64,000 nucleotides of DNA from Celerinatantimonas yamalensis (GCF_046054155.1 NZ_JBEQCT010000002.1:248001-312000); one strand, 5' to 3'; positions 34,006 through 43,415 are shown, counted from the stretch's first letter. A program made the numbers and translations. Notes: generated from the letters alone by a model not told the origin.

Positions 34006-34758
34006 GCGTTTTGCCGCCGCTAGCACCGCACTAACCGCACGTTGCTCACTTTGGGCCATCAACTTCGCATCTGGCGTTTCTTGTTGGGTACGATTGACGA
34101 TCACTCCAGCCACCATCCCAGCTTGTAATCCATTCGCCGCACACATAGTCAGTAATGTCGCCGATTCCATCTCATAGTTAAGCACTCCGAGTGATTGCCA
34201 CTCATGCAGTGAACCGCGCAGATGCGCAATCACGCGACCACTGTAGGTATCATAACGTTCTTGGCCGGGATAGAAGGTATCGGATGAAGCAGTGATACCT
34301 ACGTGCGTAGTCCCCTCTTGCTGCTGGGCACTTTGCACCAAGGCTTGAGTCGCAAAAAAGTCAGCCACTGCCGGATATTCCATCGGGGCAAAATGCGAAC
34401 TCGCCCCATCTAAGCGCACTGACGCGGTTGTCACAATCAAATCGCCGACATTGATATGGGGCTGAATGGCGCCTGTGGTGCCAACGCGTAAGAATTGGCG
34501 GATCCCAAGTTGTGCCAACTCTTCAACAGCAATCGAGGTCGATGGTCCACCGATCCCGGTGGAGCAGATGATAATCGGCGTGTCACCCAAATAGCCTCGC
34601 AGCGAGGTGAATTCGCGAGTTTGCGCAAGTAGTGTTGGTTTATCAAGCAGTGCACCAATGCGCTCAACCCGCGCAGGATCGCCCGGAATAATCGCCAGTT
34701 CAGCCCCGCTCAAATCAGCTTTGGATAGCCCTAAATGAAACACCGTTGTTTGACTCAT
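33991..34758 (-). CDS. udp: Uridine phosphorylase
   Basis: A 255-residue nucleoside phosphorylase that splits uridine to uracil and ribose-1-phosphate. LGLSKADLSGAELAIIPGDPARVERIG at the N-terminus contains the phosphate-binding GDP..R. Further hallmarks are CSTGIGGPSTSIAVEELAQLG, RVGTTGAIQPHINVGD and the substrate-binding NYEMESATL. The start is the ATG at 34758 with an AAGGAG site; the frame open to 34800 is untypical. Together with the uracil permease gene at 35501 it suggests pyrimidine salvage at this locus, on opposite strands. Confidence 0.96.
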   Translation of the reverse strand: MSQTTVFHLGLSKADLSGAELAIIPGDPARVERIGALLDKPTLLAQTREFTSLRGYLGDTPIIICSTGIGGPSTSIAVEELAQLGIRQFLRVGTTGAIQPHINVGDLIVTTASVRLDGASSHFAPMEYPAVADFFATQALVQSAQQQEGTTHVGITASSDTFYPGQERYDTYSGRVIAHLRGSLHEWQSLGVLNYEMESATLLTMCAANGLQAGMVAGVIVNRTQQETPDAKLMAQSEQRAVSAVLAAAKRLLSK

Positions 34759-34921
34759 TGCGTGAGACTCCTTTGTAAAGGTTAATTCATGGGAAAACAC
34801 ATCTTGCTTAACAGCCTATCGCGCCAATCCAACTTGGAATAAGCGTTCTATCACAATTTGATAGCACTCGAGGCCAAATCGACTGAATATTTTCGTCATC
34901 AGTTGATAACCGCCATGCATG

Positions 34922-35269
34922 TTAGCTAAGTGAATGAAAAAACCACGCATAAATGATAAATCCAACCCAAGAGGCGATCAGTAGTCCCCAAAGAAGATGC
35001 TGATGACCGGATGCCACCGATGAAGCCGATGGGGCATGGTCTTCGATCGTTTCATCAGCCGTAGGATAAGGCGTTTTGCTAGCAGCTTTACGAGCTTTAT
35101 CACGCTCACGTGAGAGCGCTTTTTGTTGCTTTTTATATTGGGCAATCCCTTTACGGATCCCCTCTTCGATCAGTTTAGTTTGAGCTTTGGTTTGCCCCGG
35201 TCGCTGATTCGCTTTAGCCAGCGCATCAGCTTGCTGCTGGACTTCCGGGCTCACTTTCATTTTGGTCAT
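34922..35269 (-). CDS. DUF2956 small membrane protein
   Basis: A 115-residue protein. The conserved N-terminal part (QQQADALAKANQRPGQTKAQTKLIEEGIRKGIAQYKKQQK, read in pieces) is followed by a lysine/arginine-rich helix and a single C-terminal transmembrane segment (about 92-113, LLWGLLIASWVGFIIYAWFF). That is the DUF2956 layout known from vibrios. The basic helix faces the cytoplasm if the tail is anchored. The function is unknown. The ATG at 35269 is preceded by AAGGAA. Confidence 0.85.
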   Translation of the reverse strand: MTKMKVSPEVQQQADALAKANQRPGQTKAQTKLIEEGIRKGIAQYKKQQKALSRERDKARKAASKTPYPTADETIEDHAPSASSVASGHQHLLWGLLIASWVGFIIYAWFFHSLS

Positions 35270-35500
35270 AACAATTCCTTGGGCAAATACTTGCACAGTT
35301 TAACGCAAACCACTCATTAGGTATGTAGCCTGACCACCCCCAATACCCAACATAGAAGTGTTGTTAACGCAGCTAAATGTCATCAAGAAGCGAATCGATA
35401 GCAGCGGCATAAAGGTTATCACCTATAGACAAACTATAAAAAAATAGAAGTTTGTCTCATTTTTCACTATTATGTGCCAAATTCATCGCACTGAAATTTT

Positions 35501-36706
35501 ATGAAGACTGTACTACTGGGAGCCCAAATGCTGCTTGTTGCATTCGGGGCAACCACATTGGTCCCACTACTTACGGGGATCGACCCGCGGTTAGCGTTAC
35601 TAGGCGCGGGGATCGGAACACTTATCTTTCAAGTCTGTACAAAACGTCAAATTCCTATTTTCCTCGGTAGCTCTTTCGCCTTTATTGCCCCTATTATTCT
35701 TGGCACGAAACAGTTCGGTTTACCCGCCACATTATCGGGATTAATCGCCGCAGGGGTGGTATTTATATTGATAAGCGCCTTAGTGAAAATCCGCGGAATA
35801 AACGTAATTGAACACTTTCTGCCACCGGTTGTCGTTGGACCAGTGATTATGGTGATCGGGCTAGCGTTAGCGCCCAATGCAGTGAATATGGCATTAGGCA
35901 AGGCCGGAGATGGTTCGCAATTAATCCCCACAGGCACTGCACTACTCGTCTCAAGTGCGGCCCTTGTCACAACGATTGTGATTTCAATTTTTGGTAAAGG
36001 GCTACTCCGATTAATGCCCATCGTCAGTGGTGTCATTGTCGGCTATTTACTGAGTTTGTTCTTAGGTTTGGTGGATTTTAGCGCCGTTATCAATGCGCCA
36101 TGGCTGGCTATCCCGACCTTTACCCATCCAGAGTTTAACTGGCAAGCAATTGTCTTTATTGCGCCGATTGGCCTGATTGTCACCATTGAGCATTTTGGTG
36201 ATATTTTGGCAATCAGTAACGTCGTCGGCAAAGATTTTGTGAAAAATCCAGGTATCCACCGCTCGCTGCTTGGTGATGGCTTAGGTACCATTGTTGCTGC
36301 ATGTTTTGGTGGGCCACCCGTGGTTAGTTATGGAGAAGTCACTGGCGCTGTCAGTCTGCTTAAAACCTATAATCCGGTCATTATGACTTGGTCAGCCATC
36401 TTTGCTATTGCCCTTGCTTTTGTTGGCAAAACTGGCGCATTTTTACTTTCAGTGCCGATTCCAGTTATGGGCGGAATTATGTGTTTGTTATTTGGGGCTA
36501 TCGCAACCATTGGTTTGAACACACTGATCCATAAACAGGTTGATCTGTCGATTCCGCGCAACATGGTCATTGTCTCTATCACGTTAGTCTTTGGCATTGG
36601 TGGCATGGCAATCGGCTTTGGCAACTTTACCCTCAAGGGAGTAGGTTTATGTGGCTTAGTGGCCATTATTTTAAACCTTGTTTTACCGCAGCCTAAAGCA
36701 GAATAA
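35501..36706 (+). CDS. Uracil/xanthine permease (NCS2/NAT family, UraA-like)
   Basis: A 401-residue, 14-segment proton symporter. FGATTLVPLLTGIDPRLALLGAGIGTL, FLGSSFAFIAP and the half-helix signature GPPVVSYGEVTGAVSL place it with UraA. The substrate-binding glutamates are kept in VTIEHFGDI and SYGEVTG, equivalent to E241 and E290 of UraA. The N-terminus begins directly at the first membrane segment, about 20 residues shorter than E. coli UraA. An in-frame stop (TGA) two codons before the ATG rules out an upstream start, and no clear ribosome-binding site is present. Uracil is the likeliest cargo given udp nearby. Confidence 0.9.
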   Translation: MKTVLLGAQMLLVAFGATTLVPLLTGIDPRLALLGAGIGTLIFQVCTKRQIPIFLGSSFAFIAPIILGTKQFGLPATLSGLIAAGVVFILISALVKIRGINVIEHFLPPVVVGPVIMVIGLALAPNAVNMALGKAGDGSQLIPTGTALLVSSAALVTTIVISIFGKGLLRLMPIVSGVIVGYLLSLFLGLVDFSAVINAPWLAIPTFTHPEFNWQAIVFIAPIGLIVTIEHFGDILAISNVVGKDFVKNPGIHRSLLGDGLGTIVAACFGGPPVVSYGEVTGAVSLLKTYNPVIMTWSAIFAIALAFVGKTGAFLLSVPIPVMGGIMCLLFGAIATIGLNTLIHKQVDLSIPRNMVIVSITLVFGIGGMAIGFGNFTLKGVGLCGLVAIILNLVLPQPKAE

Positions 36707-36722
36707 GCGCCCATTAAGCGAT

Positions 36723-36753
36723 CTTATGGGGCTTACACGCTAAGCCTCATAAG
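36723..36753. terminator. Long hairpin after the uracil permease gene
   Basis: CTTATGGGGCTTA pairs with TAAGCCTCATAAG across a 5-base loop, a 13-bp stem with one G-U pair. There is no T-run, so termination here is uncertain. Confidence 0.5.
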
Positions 36754-36852
36754 CACGCCCTCATTTGTCTATGCGACAATTATATAAAACTCACGTATTC
36801 TTATTGTCGATAGTGGCTGGCTGGGCCAGCCGTTCATGTTCGGAGAAATACT

Positions 36853-37683
36853 ATGTTACAAATTGGCCGCATTCAGCCACTGCGATTAGTTCGTGTTGAT
36901 GCCAACCAAGCAATCCTTCAATCGCAGGATGAACGTCAAATCCCGATGCCTAGCGAGCAACTACCTGAAGGACTAAACCCAGGCGATTCATTAGAGGCCT
37001 TTATCTACCCTGATAGTCAAGAGCAGTTGGTCGCGACGACCCACATTCCTCACGCTCAGATTGGGCAAGTCGCTTGGTTACAAGTGGTCGCGGTGCATCC
37101 GATTGGGGCTTTTTTAGACCTAGGCATCGATAAAGATGTGTTTGTCGCAACCCACGAACAATATGAACCGATGCATGTCGGCCAATCTTATGCGGTCTTT
37201 TTATACCTTGATGACCGAGGCCGTTTAGCAGCAACGCCCCGTTTGAGTGAGCACTTATGCGCGCATTCAGACTATCAACGCGGCCAAATAGTAACAGGGT
37301 TAATCAGTGCCCGTTCGGAACTGGGCTATCAGGTGGCTATCGATCATCAGTTTTTAGGAATGCTCTATCATAACGAACTGTTTCAGCGAGTTCGTGTTGG
37401 CCAGACCATCAACGCTTATGTTCTAAAAAACCGTGATGATGGACGATTGGACCTTCGCCAACAACCGATTGGCGATCATCAGTTGGATGAACTGCAGCAA
37501 CGCATTTTACGCAAACTCGATGACGACGGTGGCTACCTAGGCTTAAGCGACAAAAGCGATCCCAAGTTGATTGCAGCGGTTTTTGGCGTGAGCAAAGGTC
37601 AGTATAAAAAAGCAATCGGCCATCTTTATCGACAAAAGCTCATTAAAATCAGCGCAACTGGCATTTTGCGCTACACCGATTAA
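36853..37683 (+). CDS. CvfB/YitL-type S1 RNA-binding protein
   Basis: A 276-residue protein of the CvfB family. Three S1-like beta-barrels come first (about 1-60, 65-130 and 140-205; GQVAWLQVVAVHPIGAFLDLGIDKDVFVA is the clearest). A C-terminal winged helix (about 215-276, FGVSKGQYKKAIGHLYRQKLI) follows. Homologues bind RNA and affect virulence or exoprotein expression in Staphylococcus; the role in gammaproteobacteria is not known. A CGGAGAA site precedes the ATG. It is 18 bases upstream of rlmJ on the same strand, so probably co-transcribed with that rRNA methylase. Confidence 0.92.
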   Translation: MLQIGRIQPLRLVRVDANQAILQSQDERQIPMPSEQLPEGLNPGDSLEAFIYPDSQEQLVATTHIPHAQIGQVAWLQVVAVHPIGAFLDLGIDKDVFVATHEQYEPMHVGQSYAVFLYLDDRGRLAATPRLSEHLCAHSDYQRGQIVTGLISARSELGYQVAIDHQFLGMLYHNELFQRVRVGQTINAYVLKNRDDGRLDLRQQPIGDHQLDELQQRILRKLDDDGGYLGLSDKSDPKLIAAVFGVSKGQYKKAIGHLYRQKLIKISATGILRYTD

Positions 37684-37701
37684 TCACGAAAGGACTACTG
37701 A

Positions 37702-38553
37702 ATGCTAAGCTATCGCCATTCATTCCATGCCGGCAACTATGCGGATGTATTAAAGCATGTCACCTTGCAGCAGATTTTAATTTATCTGACGCAGAAAAAT
37801 AAACCGGTCCACTATATCGACAGCCATGCGGGTGCAGGAGGCTATCAACTGACCAGTAAGCAAGCCGAAAAAACCGGTGAATATCAATTGGGAATCGGCA
37901 AATTATTTGAGCAAACGGATAAACCCGCGCTACTCCAAGACTACTGTCAATTAGTGCGTTCGTTTAATTCTGAGCATTCCCAACGCCTAAAACACTACCC
38001 AGGCTCACCGTGGATTGCTGCGCAATGTTTACGCGAACAAGACAAGCTATTTTTGTACGAGCTACATCCGCAAGATCACCTAATGCTCAGCGAACTATTT
38101 GCGAGCGATCGCCGTGTTAAAATCGGCAACAGTGATGGTTTTAAAGGTACGTTGGTCCATGTTCCACCGGTTAGTCGGCGGGGTTTAGTGCTTATTGACC
38201 CCCCATATGAGGTAAAAACCGATTACGACAAAGTTGTCACCTTAATCGAGCAAGTACATAAACGCTTTGCCACCGGTTGTATTGCCTTGTGGTATCCGGT
38301 GGTTGAGCGCTGGCGCATCAATGCGTTAGAGCAGGCGATCAAAGCAACAGGTATTGCCAATGTTCAATTATTTGAGCTAGCTCAGCAGCGCGATACAGCC
38401 CAATTTGGCATGACCGCAAGCGGGATGATCGTGGTCAACCCGCCATGGACGCTCAAATCGCAGTTAGAGGGCGTATTACCTTATTTGAGCGAACTTTTAG
38501 GGCAAAACAATCAAGGCTCTTATCGCATTAAGCAACTAAGTCCCGAAGCCTAA
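37702..38553 (+). CDS. rlmJ: 23S rRNA m6A2030 methyltransferase RlmJ
   Basis: A 283-residue methyltransferase that aligns with E. coli RlmJ from the first residue (MLSYRHSFHAGNYADVLKHV). HYIDSHAGAGGY is the SAM-binding motif I. LVLIDPPYEVKTDYD is the catalytic DPPY motif of N6-adenine methylases. GCIALWYPVVER and GMTASGMIVVNPPW are the usual C-terminal signatures. It methylates A2030 of naked 23S rRNA. An AAAGGA site precedes the ATG. Confidence 0.97.
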   Translation: MLSYRHSFHAGNYADVLKHVTLQQILIYLTQKNKPVHYIDSHAGAGGYQLTSKQAEKTGEYQLGIGKLFEQTDKPALLQDYCQLVRSFNSEHSQRLKHYPGSPWIAAQCLREQDKLFLYELHPQDHLMLSELFASDRRVKIGNSDGFKGTLVHVPPVSRRGLVLIDPPYEVKTDYDKVVTLIEQVHKRFATGCIALWYPVVERWRINALEQAIKATGIANVQLFELAQQRDTAQFGMTASGMIVVNPPWTLKSQLEGVLPYLSELLGQNNQGSYRIKQLSPEA

Positions 38554-38581
38554 ACTGTCGGTACTAAGCGATTCGCTTAAC

Positions 38582-38604
38582 GGCTTCACTCACTCAGTGA
38601 AGCC
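38582..38604 (+). terminator. Hairpin downstream of rlmJ
   Basis: GGCTTCACT-CACTC-AGTGAAGCC forms a perfect 9-bp stem, 29 bases after the rlmJ stop. No T-run follows. Confidence 0.5.
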
Positions 38605-38688
38605 ATCGCCATCAACAACACCCCCATCAGTCATCCATTCTAATACCATCGATAAAATCGCCTAAGTCACCCGCTCCCACATAGACCT

Positions 38689-38705
38689 CATATATTCAAT
38701 ATATG
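38689..38705. promoter_or_regulatory. 8-1-8 palindrome upstream of the CFA operon
   Basis: CATATATT-C-AATATATG lies 134 bases before the NTF2-like gene. It is a perfect inverted repeat, but AT-only sequence makes chance occurrence easier. It is a possible operator for the lipid operon. Confidence 0.35.
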
Positions 38706-38838
38706 GACTTGTTTTCGTCACAGAAGATCGCTATAACAATTCAATAAACCAGCAAATTTTAAGTTTTGGCATACACTTACATTTTAATCGCTCGCAAGCA
38801 GCTCAACCACTTGCTGATGATTGTCCTGATAAGGGCTA

Positions 38839-39270
38839 ATGATGAATGAAACGATGCTAATAGAACAATTGCAAACCCACTATCAACGATTATCTCAAGA
38901 TAACCTTGGTGAACTGATGACGCTCTATGACAAGCAGGTTGAGTTTTGCGACCCATTGCATCAAATCCACGGCAAAAGCGCTTTAGAGGCTTATTTTAGG
39001 CAATTATTAAAACATACTCGCCAATGCCTATTTACATTTCATGACAGTTGTATCAATACTCATCAGGCGCAGCTCAGTTGGACGATGACCTTTAACCATC
39101 CACGCTTAGCGGGTGGACAACCGATTGAACTCGCTGGCTGCTCGTGGTTACATTTCAACCAAACAATCACTTGGCATCGCGATTATTTTGATGTGAGTGC
39201 CATGCTACACGACCACCTACCTCTTGTGGGGGGCGTCTCTCGATGGCTCAAAAAGAGGGCTGGACAATGA
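38839..39270 (+). CDS. NTF2/SnoaL-like protein, first gene of the lipid operon
   Basis: A 143-residue protein with a cone-shaped NTF2-like fold: LQTHYQRLSQDNLGELMTLYDKQVEFCDPLHQIHG, then LEAYFRQLL, and a final ITWHRDYFDVSAML strand. In vibrios and Shewanella this family heads the RpoE-ChrR-controlled operon with an SDR, a FAD oxidase, DUF1365 and a CFA-type synthase, and the same order is seen here. Its precise function is unknown. Its stop overlaps the SDR start (ATGA). Two adjacent ATG codons at 38839 and 38842 follow AAGGG. Confidence 0.88.
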   Translation: MMNETMLIEQLQTHYQRLSQDNLGELMTLYDKQVEFCDPLHQIHGKSALEAYFRQLLKHTRQCLFTFHDSCINTHQAQLSWTMTFNHPRLAGGQPIELAGCSWLHFNQTITWHRDYFDVSAMLHDHLPLVGGVSRWLKKRAGQ

Positions 39271-39986
39271 ATATTCTCATTACTGGGGCAACATCAGGTA
39301 TTGGCTACCAATTAGCCCTTGATTACCATCAACAAGGGCATCGCGTTTATGCCTGTGGCCGCAATCAAGAGGCCTTAAAGACGCTGCATGAACTGGGACT
39401 CAAAACGCTGCAAGTGGATGTCACCGATCAGGCGCAGGTCAGTGAGTTATTTGCTGATTTACCCCCTATTCAACTGGCTATATTGGCCGCCGGCACCTGC
39501 CAGTATCATCAATACCATCAATTCAATGGCAAAGACTTTGCCAACACAATCAATACCAATCTTGCCGCCATTGGTTATCAACTCGAAGCGCTTTGGCTTA
39601 AATTAGACAGCCCCAGCCAGCTAGCAATGGTTGGCAGTCTGGCGCGCTATTTACCCTTTACCCGAGCAGGTGCCTATAGCGCCAGTAAAGCGGGGATCTG
39701 GCAGTTGGCGAATGTCTTGCGAACCGATCTTGCGCCCCGCCAAATTAGTGTCCACTGCATTGAACCCGGCTTTGTCGATACCCCTATGACGCGAGCGAAT
39801 GACTTTAAGATGCCAGGGATGATCTCGGTGCAACGCGCCGCGAAGTTAATTCAAAAAGGGCTGAAGAAAAACCAGCAGCAAATCGCATTTCCAAAACTTT
39901 TATATTGGTTATTGAAAGTTCTATCAATTTTACCCATGCATTGGCAAAATAGTATTTGTCGAATGTTGGCCAAACGGGGAGACTAG
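39267..39986 (+). CDS. Short-chain dehydrogenase/reductase
   Basis: A 239-residue classical SDR. The NAD(P)-binding motif is TGATSGIG (residues 6-13), and LAAGT stands for the NNAG motif. The catalytic serine is in MVGSLARYLPF, and Y-x-x-x-K is in GAYSASKAG. EPGFVDTPM completes the fold. The ATG at 39267 overlaps the previous stop. The frame open to 39243 lies inside the NTF2-like gene. The stop TAG shares its last base with the GTG start of the next gene, a sign of tight translational coupling. The substrate is unknown; the context suggests modified fatty acids. Confidence 0.93.
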   Translation: MNILITGATSGIGYQLALDYHQQGHRVYACGRNQEALKTLHELGLKTLQVDVTDQAQVSELFADLPPIQLAILAAGTCQYHQYHQFNGKDFANTINTNLAAIGYQLEALWLKLDSPSQLAMVGSLARYLPFTRAGAYSASKAGIWQLANVLRTDLAPRQISVHCIEPGFVDTPMTRANDFKMPGMISVQRAAKLIQKGLKKNQQQIAFPKLLYWLLKVLSILPMHWQNSICRMLAKRGD

Positions 39987-41242
39987 TGAAAATAGCCATT
40001 GTTGGCTCGGGGATATCAGGGATGACCTGTGCCCACCTACTGAGCAAACATCATGATATTGTGTTGTTGGAAAAAAACAGTGCATTAGGTGGACATACTG
40101 CAACCAAAGATATTGAGATCGAAACGCAGCGCTATCAAATTGATACTGGTTTTATCGTTTTTAATGACCGCACTTACCCGCTATTTAGTAAATTGTTAGC
40201 GCGTCTACAGGTGAACCGCCAACCCACAGAGATGAGCTTTAGCGTGATCAATCCTGAAATGGATTTGCAATATAACGGCCACACGCTCAATACCTTATTT
40301 GGCCAACGCCGCAATTTGCTGCGTCCTTGGTTTTATCATTTTGTCGCAGAGATCCTGCGTTTTAACCGTTTAGCCAAACAGTCCATTGATTTGCAAGCTG
40401 ACCTCAAAGTCGGGCAATTTTTAGATAAAAACCGCTTTAGTTTGTTGTTTTGTCAAAACTATTTACTCCCTATGGGAGCGGCAATTTGGTCGGTATCACT
40501 CAAGGATATTCGGCAGTTTTCAATGCGTTTTTTTACTCGCTTCTTTGCCCATCATGGCCTACTCGATGTCACTAACCGGCCACAGTGGTATGTTGTTCCA
40601 GGTGGTTCACGCCAATATATAAAACCGCTACTAGCCAGCTGTCAGAATAACATTCGTCTCAATAGTGAAGTCAGTGTTATCGAGCGCAGTGACAGTGATG
40701 TGAAAATTCGTTGTACAGATGGCTGGCACTGGCAAGGTGACCAAGTGATTTTTGCATGTCATAGTGACCAAGCATTAGCCATTTTAGGCGATACGGCTAG
40801 TCATGCTGAGCGAGAAATATTAGGCGCGATGCACTACCAGTCGAACCAGGTTTGGCTGCATCAAGATAAAACCATTTTACCGACCCATCCTCGCCTGTAT
40901 GCAAGTTGGAACTATCGACTCGCACCGCAGTCTGAGCGCGAGACTCTGCCAGCAACCGTAAGTTACTATATGAATCGCCTGCAGGGGTTAACCTGCCCAC
41001 AACCTTTTATTGTCACGCTCAACCCAACTCAGCACATCAATTCAAGCAACACTTTCGGTCAATATGAGTATGCACATCCTCAATTTGACCAACACACGCC
41101 ACATAACCAAGGCCGACGCGCTGAGATTAATGGCCACCAGTGTAGTTGGTTTTGCGGTGCATATTGGTACAACGGCTTTCATGAAGATGGCGTACGGAGT
41201 GCCAATGATGTCGCCAGCGCACTGGGGGGAGAGACACTATGA
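39986..41242 (+). CDS. FAD-dependent amine-oxidase-type oxidoreductase (COG2907)
   Basis: A 418-residue flavoprotein. The N-terminal dinucleotide-binding motif is KIAIVGSGISGMTCAHLLSKH, then LLEKNSALGGHT. YQIDTGFIVFNDRTYP and a final FCGAYWYNGFHEDGVRSANDVA close the FAD site. It belongs to the group co-encoded with DUF1365 and CFA synthase and probably works with them on unsaturated or cyclopropanated acyl chains. I use the GTG at 39986, which has GGGGAG 5 bases upstream and begins exactly at the FAD motif. An ATG at 39956 would add ten residues inside the SDR gene. It ends in a 4-base overlap with the DUF1365 gene. Confidence 0.92.
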   Translation: MKIAIVGSGISGMTCAHLLSKHHDIVLLEKNSALGGHTATKDIEIETQRYQIDTGFIVFNDRTYPLFSKLLARLQVNRQPTEMSFSVINPEMDLQYNGHTLNTLFGQRRNLLRPWFYHFVAEILRFNRLAKQSIDLQADLKVGQFLDKNRFSLLFCQNYLLPMGAAIWSVSLKDIRQFSMRFFTRFFAHHGLLDVTNRPQWYVVPGGSRQYIKPLLASCQNNIRLNSEVSVIERSDSDVKIRCTDGWHWQGDQVIFACHSDQALAILGDTASHAEREILGAMHYQSNQVWLHQDKTILPTHPRLYASWNYRLAPQSERETLPATVSYYMNRLQGLTCPQPFIVTLNPTQHINSSNTFGQYEYAHPQFDQHTPHNQGRRAEINGHQCSWFCGAYWYNGFHEDGVRSANDVASALGGETL

Positions 41243-41961
41243 GTTTGAACTCGGCTATTGTCCAAGGCACAACGTATCATCAACGCATCGTGCCTAAACA
41301 CCACCAATTTAGTTATCCCATTAGCTATTTATGGCTAGATCTAGATGAAACAGTCCAAGTCCAAGCGATGTTAAATCAGCATCGTTGGCCTCGAGTACGC
41401 TTACATAACCGTGATTATCTAGGCAATGATGCCCGACCAATTAAGGATAAAGCACTGGCTAAACTAGGCGAATTTATCAGTGATTATCAGCCCCAGCAGG
41501 TGGTCTTAATGGCGCAGCTACGCTGGTTCGGCATCTATTTTAGCCCCATCAATTTTGTCTTTTTTGGTGATGCCCAACAATTTCGCTACGCGCTCGTTGA
41601 AGTCAGTAATACACCATGGCTTGAGAAACACTACTATTGTTTGGATCTCACTCGTTTAGAGCCTGTTGCCAAGCGCTTTCATGTTTCCCCGTTTAACCCC
41701 ATGGACATGAATTATCACTGGCAAGTGGAACTCGCCGACACAATTCGTATTCAGATCGACTGTCATCGTAAAACTCGCGAGTTTAGTGCCGGAATGACGC
41801 TACAACGTATTCCACTGAACGTCATATCATTGCGACAATTTGTGCGCCATCACCCTTTTCAAAGTGCTTTAGTCATCATGCGGATCTATTATCAGGCATT
41901 ACGACTATGGCTCAAACAGGTGCCATTTTATGGCCATCCCAACAGCAAAAAATCCGACTAA
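41239..41961 (+). CDS. DUF1365 family protein
   Basis: A 240-residue protein starting IVQGTTYHQRIVPKHHQFSYPISYLWLDLDE. It continues with LRWFGIYFSPINFVFF and KRFHVSPFNPMDMNYHW, the DUF1365 hallmarks. Homologues sit beside CFA-type methyltransferases across proteobacteria. They are required with them for fatty acid modification in some species (furan fatty acid and related pathways in alphaproteobacteria), though the reaction is not known to me. It is coupled to the upstream oxidase (ATGA) and lies 17 bases before the methyltransferase gene. Confidence 0.92.
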   Translation: MSLNSAIVQGTTYHQRIVPKHHQFSYPISYLWLDLDETVQVQAMLNQHRWPRVRLHNRDYLGNDARPIKDKALAKLGEFISDYQPQQVVLMAQLRWFGIYFSPINFVFFGDAQQFRYALVEVSNTPWLEKHYYCLDLTRLEPVAKRFHVSPFNPMDMNYHWQVELADTIRIQIDCHRKTREFSAGMTLQRIPLNVISLRQFVRHHPFQSALVIMRIYYQALRLWLKQVPFYGHPNSKKSD

Positions 41962-41978
41962 TCGGTAAGTGATCACTT

Positions 41979-43214
41979 ATGTTAAAAACTCGAAGTCTGC
42001 CGTGGAATTGGTTTAATCCAAGACGCGAGTTAGCTCGCAATGTATTGATTCATTTTTTATCGCATATTAAAGGGGCGCGCATCGAGCTGAAACAGCCCGA
42101 GCAGTCAAATCAGATCTGCGGTGAAGACAACGCCTCGGTGCACCTGATTATCGATATTCGTGATAACTGTGTCTTTGAGCGGGTTTTACGCGGTGGCTCG
42201 CTGGCGGCAGCTGAAACTTACATTGAAGGACTCTGGCGAACCGACGACTTACATACCTTGCTAATCGTCATGGCGCAGAACCAAGCGCGTCTTGACCGAC
42301 TCGATTCCAACATTTCTAAATGGGTTGAATGGGCGGCTAAATCACGGCATTGGCTGCGTAGAAATCATAAATCGCAAGCCAAACGCAATATTTTGGCACA
42401 CTACGATTTAGGAAATCATTTTTATAAATCGTTTCTCGATAGCCAAATGCAGTACTCATCGGCGTTGTATCATGGACTAGATACCACTCATCCGGAACAA
42501 AACCTTGATCAAGCCCAACAGCAAAAACTGCAACGGATCTGCGAGCAATTACAGCTCAATGCAGACTCTCATCTATTAGAGATTGGCTCGGGTTGGGGAG
42601 GCTTAGCGGTGTATGCTGCACGTCACTATGGCTGTCAAGTCACCACCACTACGATCTCTGATGAGCAATACCAGTACTGCTGTCAACTGGTGCATCAACA
42701 AGGATTAAGCGATCGAATCCGAGTACTGAGCCGGGATTATCGCGATCTACACGGACGCTATGATCGCTTAGTCTCAATAGAGATGATCGAAGCAGTTGGC
42801 GAAGCCTACTTGCCACAGTTTATTCAAAAATGCGCCATGTTACTCAAACCCGGTGGGCGAATGTTGCTCCAGTCGATCACTATCGCCGATGAACGTTTCG
42901 ATAGTTATCAAAAAAACACCGACTTTATCCAGCAAATGGTTTTTCCAGGTGGCTTTTTACCTTCAATGGCGTTATTGAAAAAACTGATCAATAAATATCA
43001 ATTTGTGACTGAAAATTGCTTTGATATGCGCTTAAGTTATGCGTATACACTACACGCTTGGCATAATCGTCTCAGTACCTATCGGAGTGAACACCCTCAA
43101 GCACTGGTCTTTAATGCACAGTTTTTCCGGCTCTGGCATTTTTATATGGCATATTGTGAAGCAGGTTTTTTAAGTGCTAATACGGGCGTTTGGCAAATCA
43201 CCTTAACTCATTGA
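41979..43214 (+). CDS. cfa: Cyclopropane-fatty-acid synthase-type methyltransferase
   Basis: A 411-residue SAM-dependent methyltransferase. The N-terminal lipid-binding region (about 1-110) includes GGSLAAAETYIEGLW. The catalytic domain has NILAHYDLGNHFYKSFLD, YSSALY, LEIGSGWGGLAVYAA (SAM site) and VSIEMIEAVG with the bicarbonate-binding glutamate. It adds a methylene or methyl group to double bonds of phospholipid acyl chains. It is the last gene of the five-gene operon. The final catalytic segment is RLSYAYTLHAW with YMAYCEAGF. No DUF2878 or DUF3833 gene follows, unlike longer versions of this operon that I recall from vibrios. Confidence 0.94.
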   Translation: MLKTRSLPWNWFNPRRELARNVLIHFLSHIKGARIELKQPEQSNQICGEDNASVHLIIDIRDNCVFERVLRGGSLAAAETYIEGLWRTDDLHTLLIVMAQNQARLDRLDSNISKWVEWAAKSRHWLRRNHKSQAKRNILAHYDLGNHFYKSFLDSQMQYSSALYHGLDTTHPEQNLDQAQQQKLQRICEQLQLNADSHLLEIGSGWGGLAVYAARHYGCQVTTTTISDEQYQYCCQLVHQQGLSDRIRVLSRDYRDLHGRYDRLVSIEMIEAVGEAYLPQFIQKCAMLLKPGGRMLLQSITIADERFDSYQKNTDFIQQMVFPGGFLPSMALLKKLINKYQFVTENCFDMRLSYAYTLHAWHNRLSTYRSEHPQALVFNAQFFRLWHFYMAYCEAGFLSANTGVWQITLTH

Positions 43215-43415
43215 CATTACTTTACAAAATCATTGACCCCGTGCCCTTGCACATCCACATCAATGGGCGTAATTTAATTTTTAAGCGAGCAACATGAGCC
43301 ACTTAAGAACGTTGTTTATGTTGCAGTTATCGCTTTGGTGATGGTGTTCGCCAATATAACCGCCATAATGGCTGATGACGCCTGATATTAACCCTTACTC
43401 TAAGGAAGTATCAGT

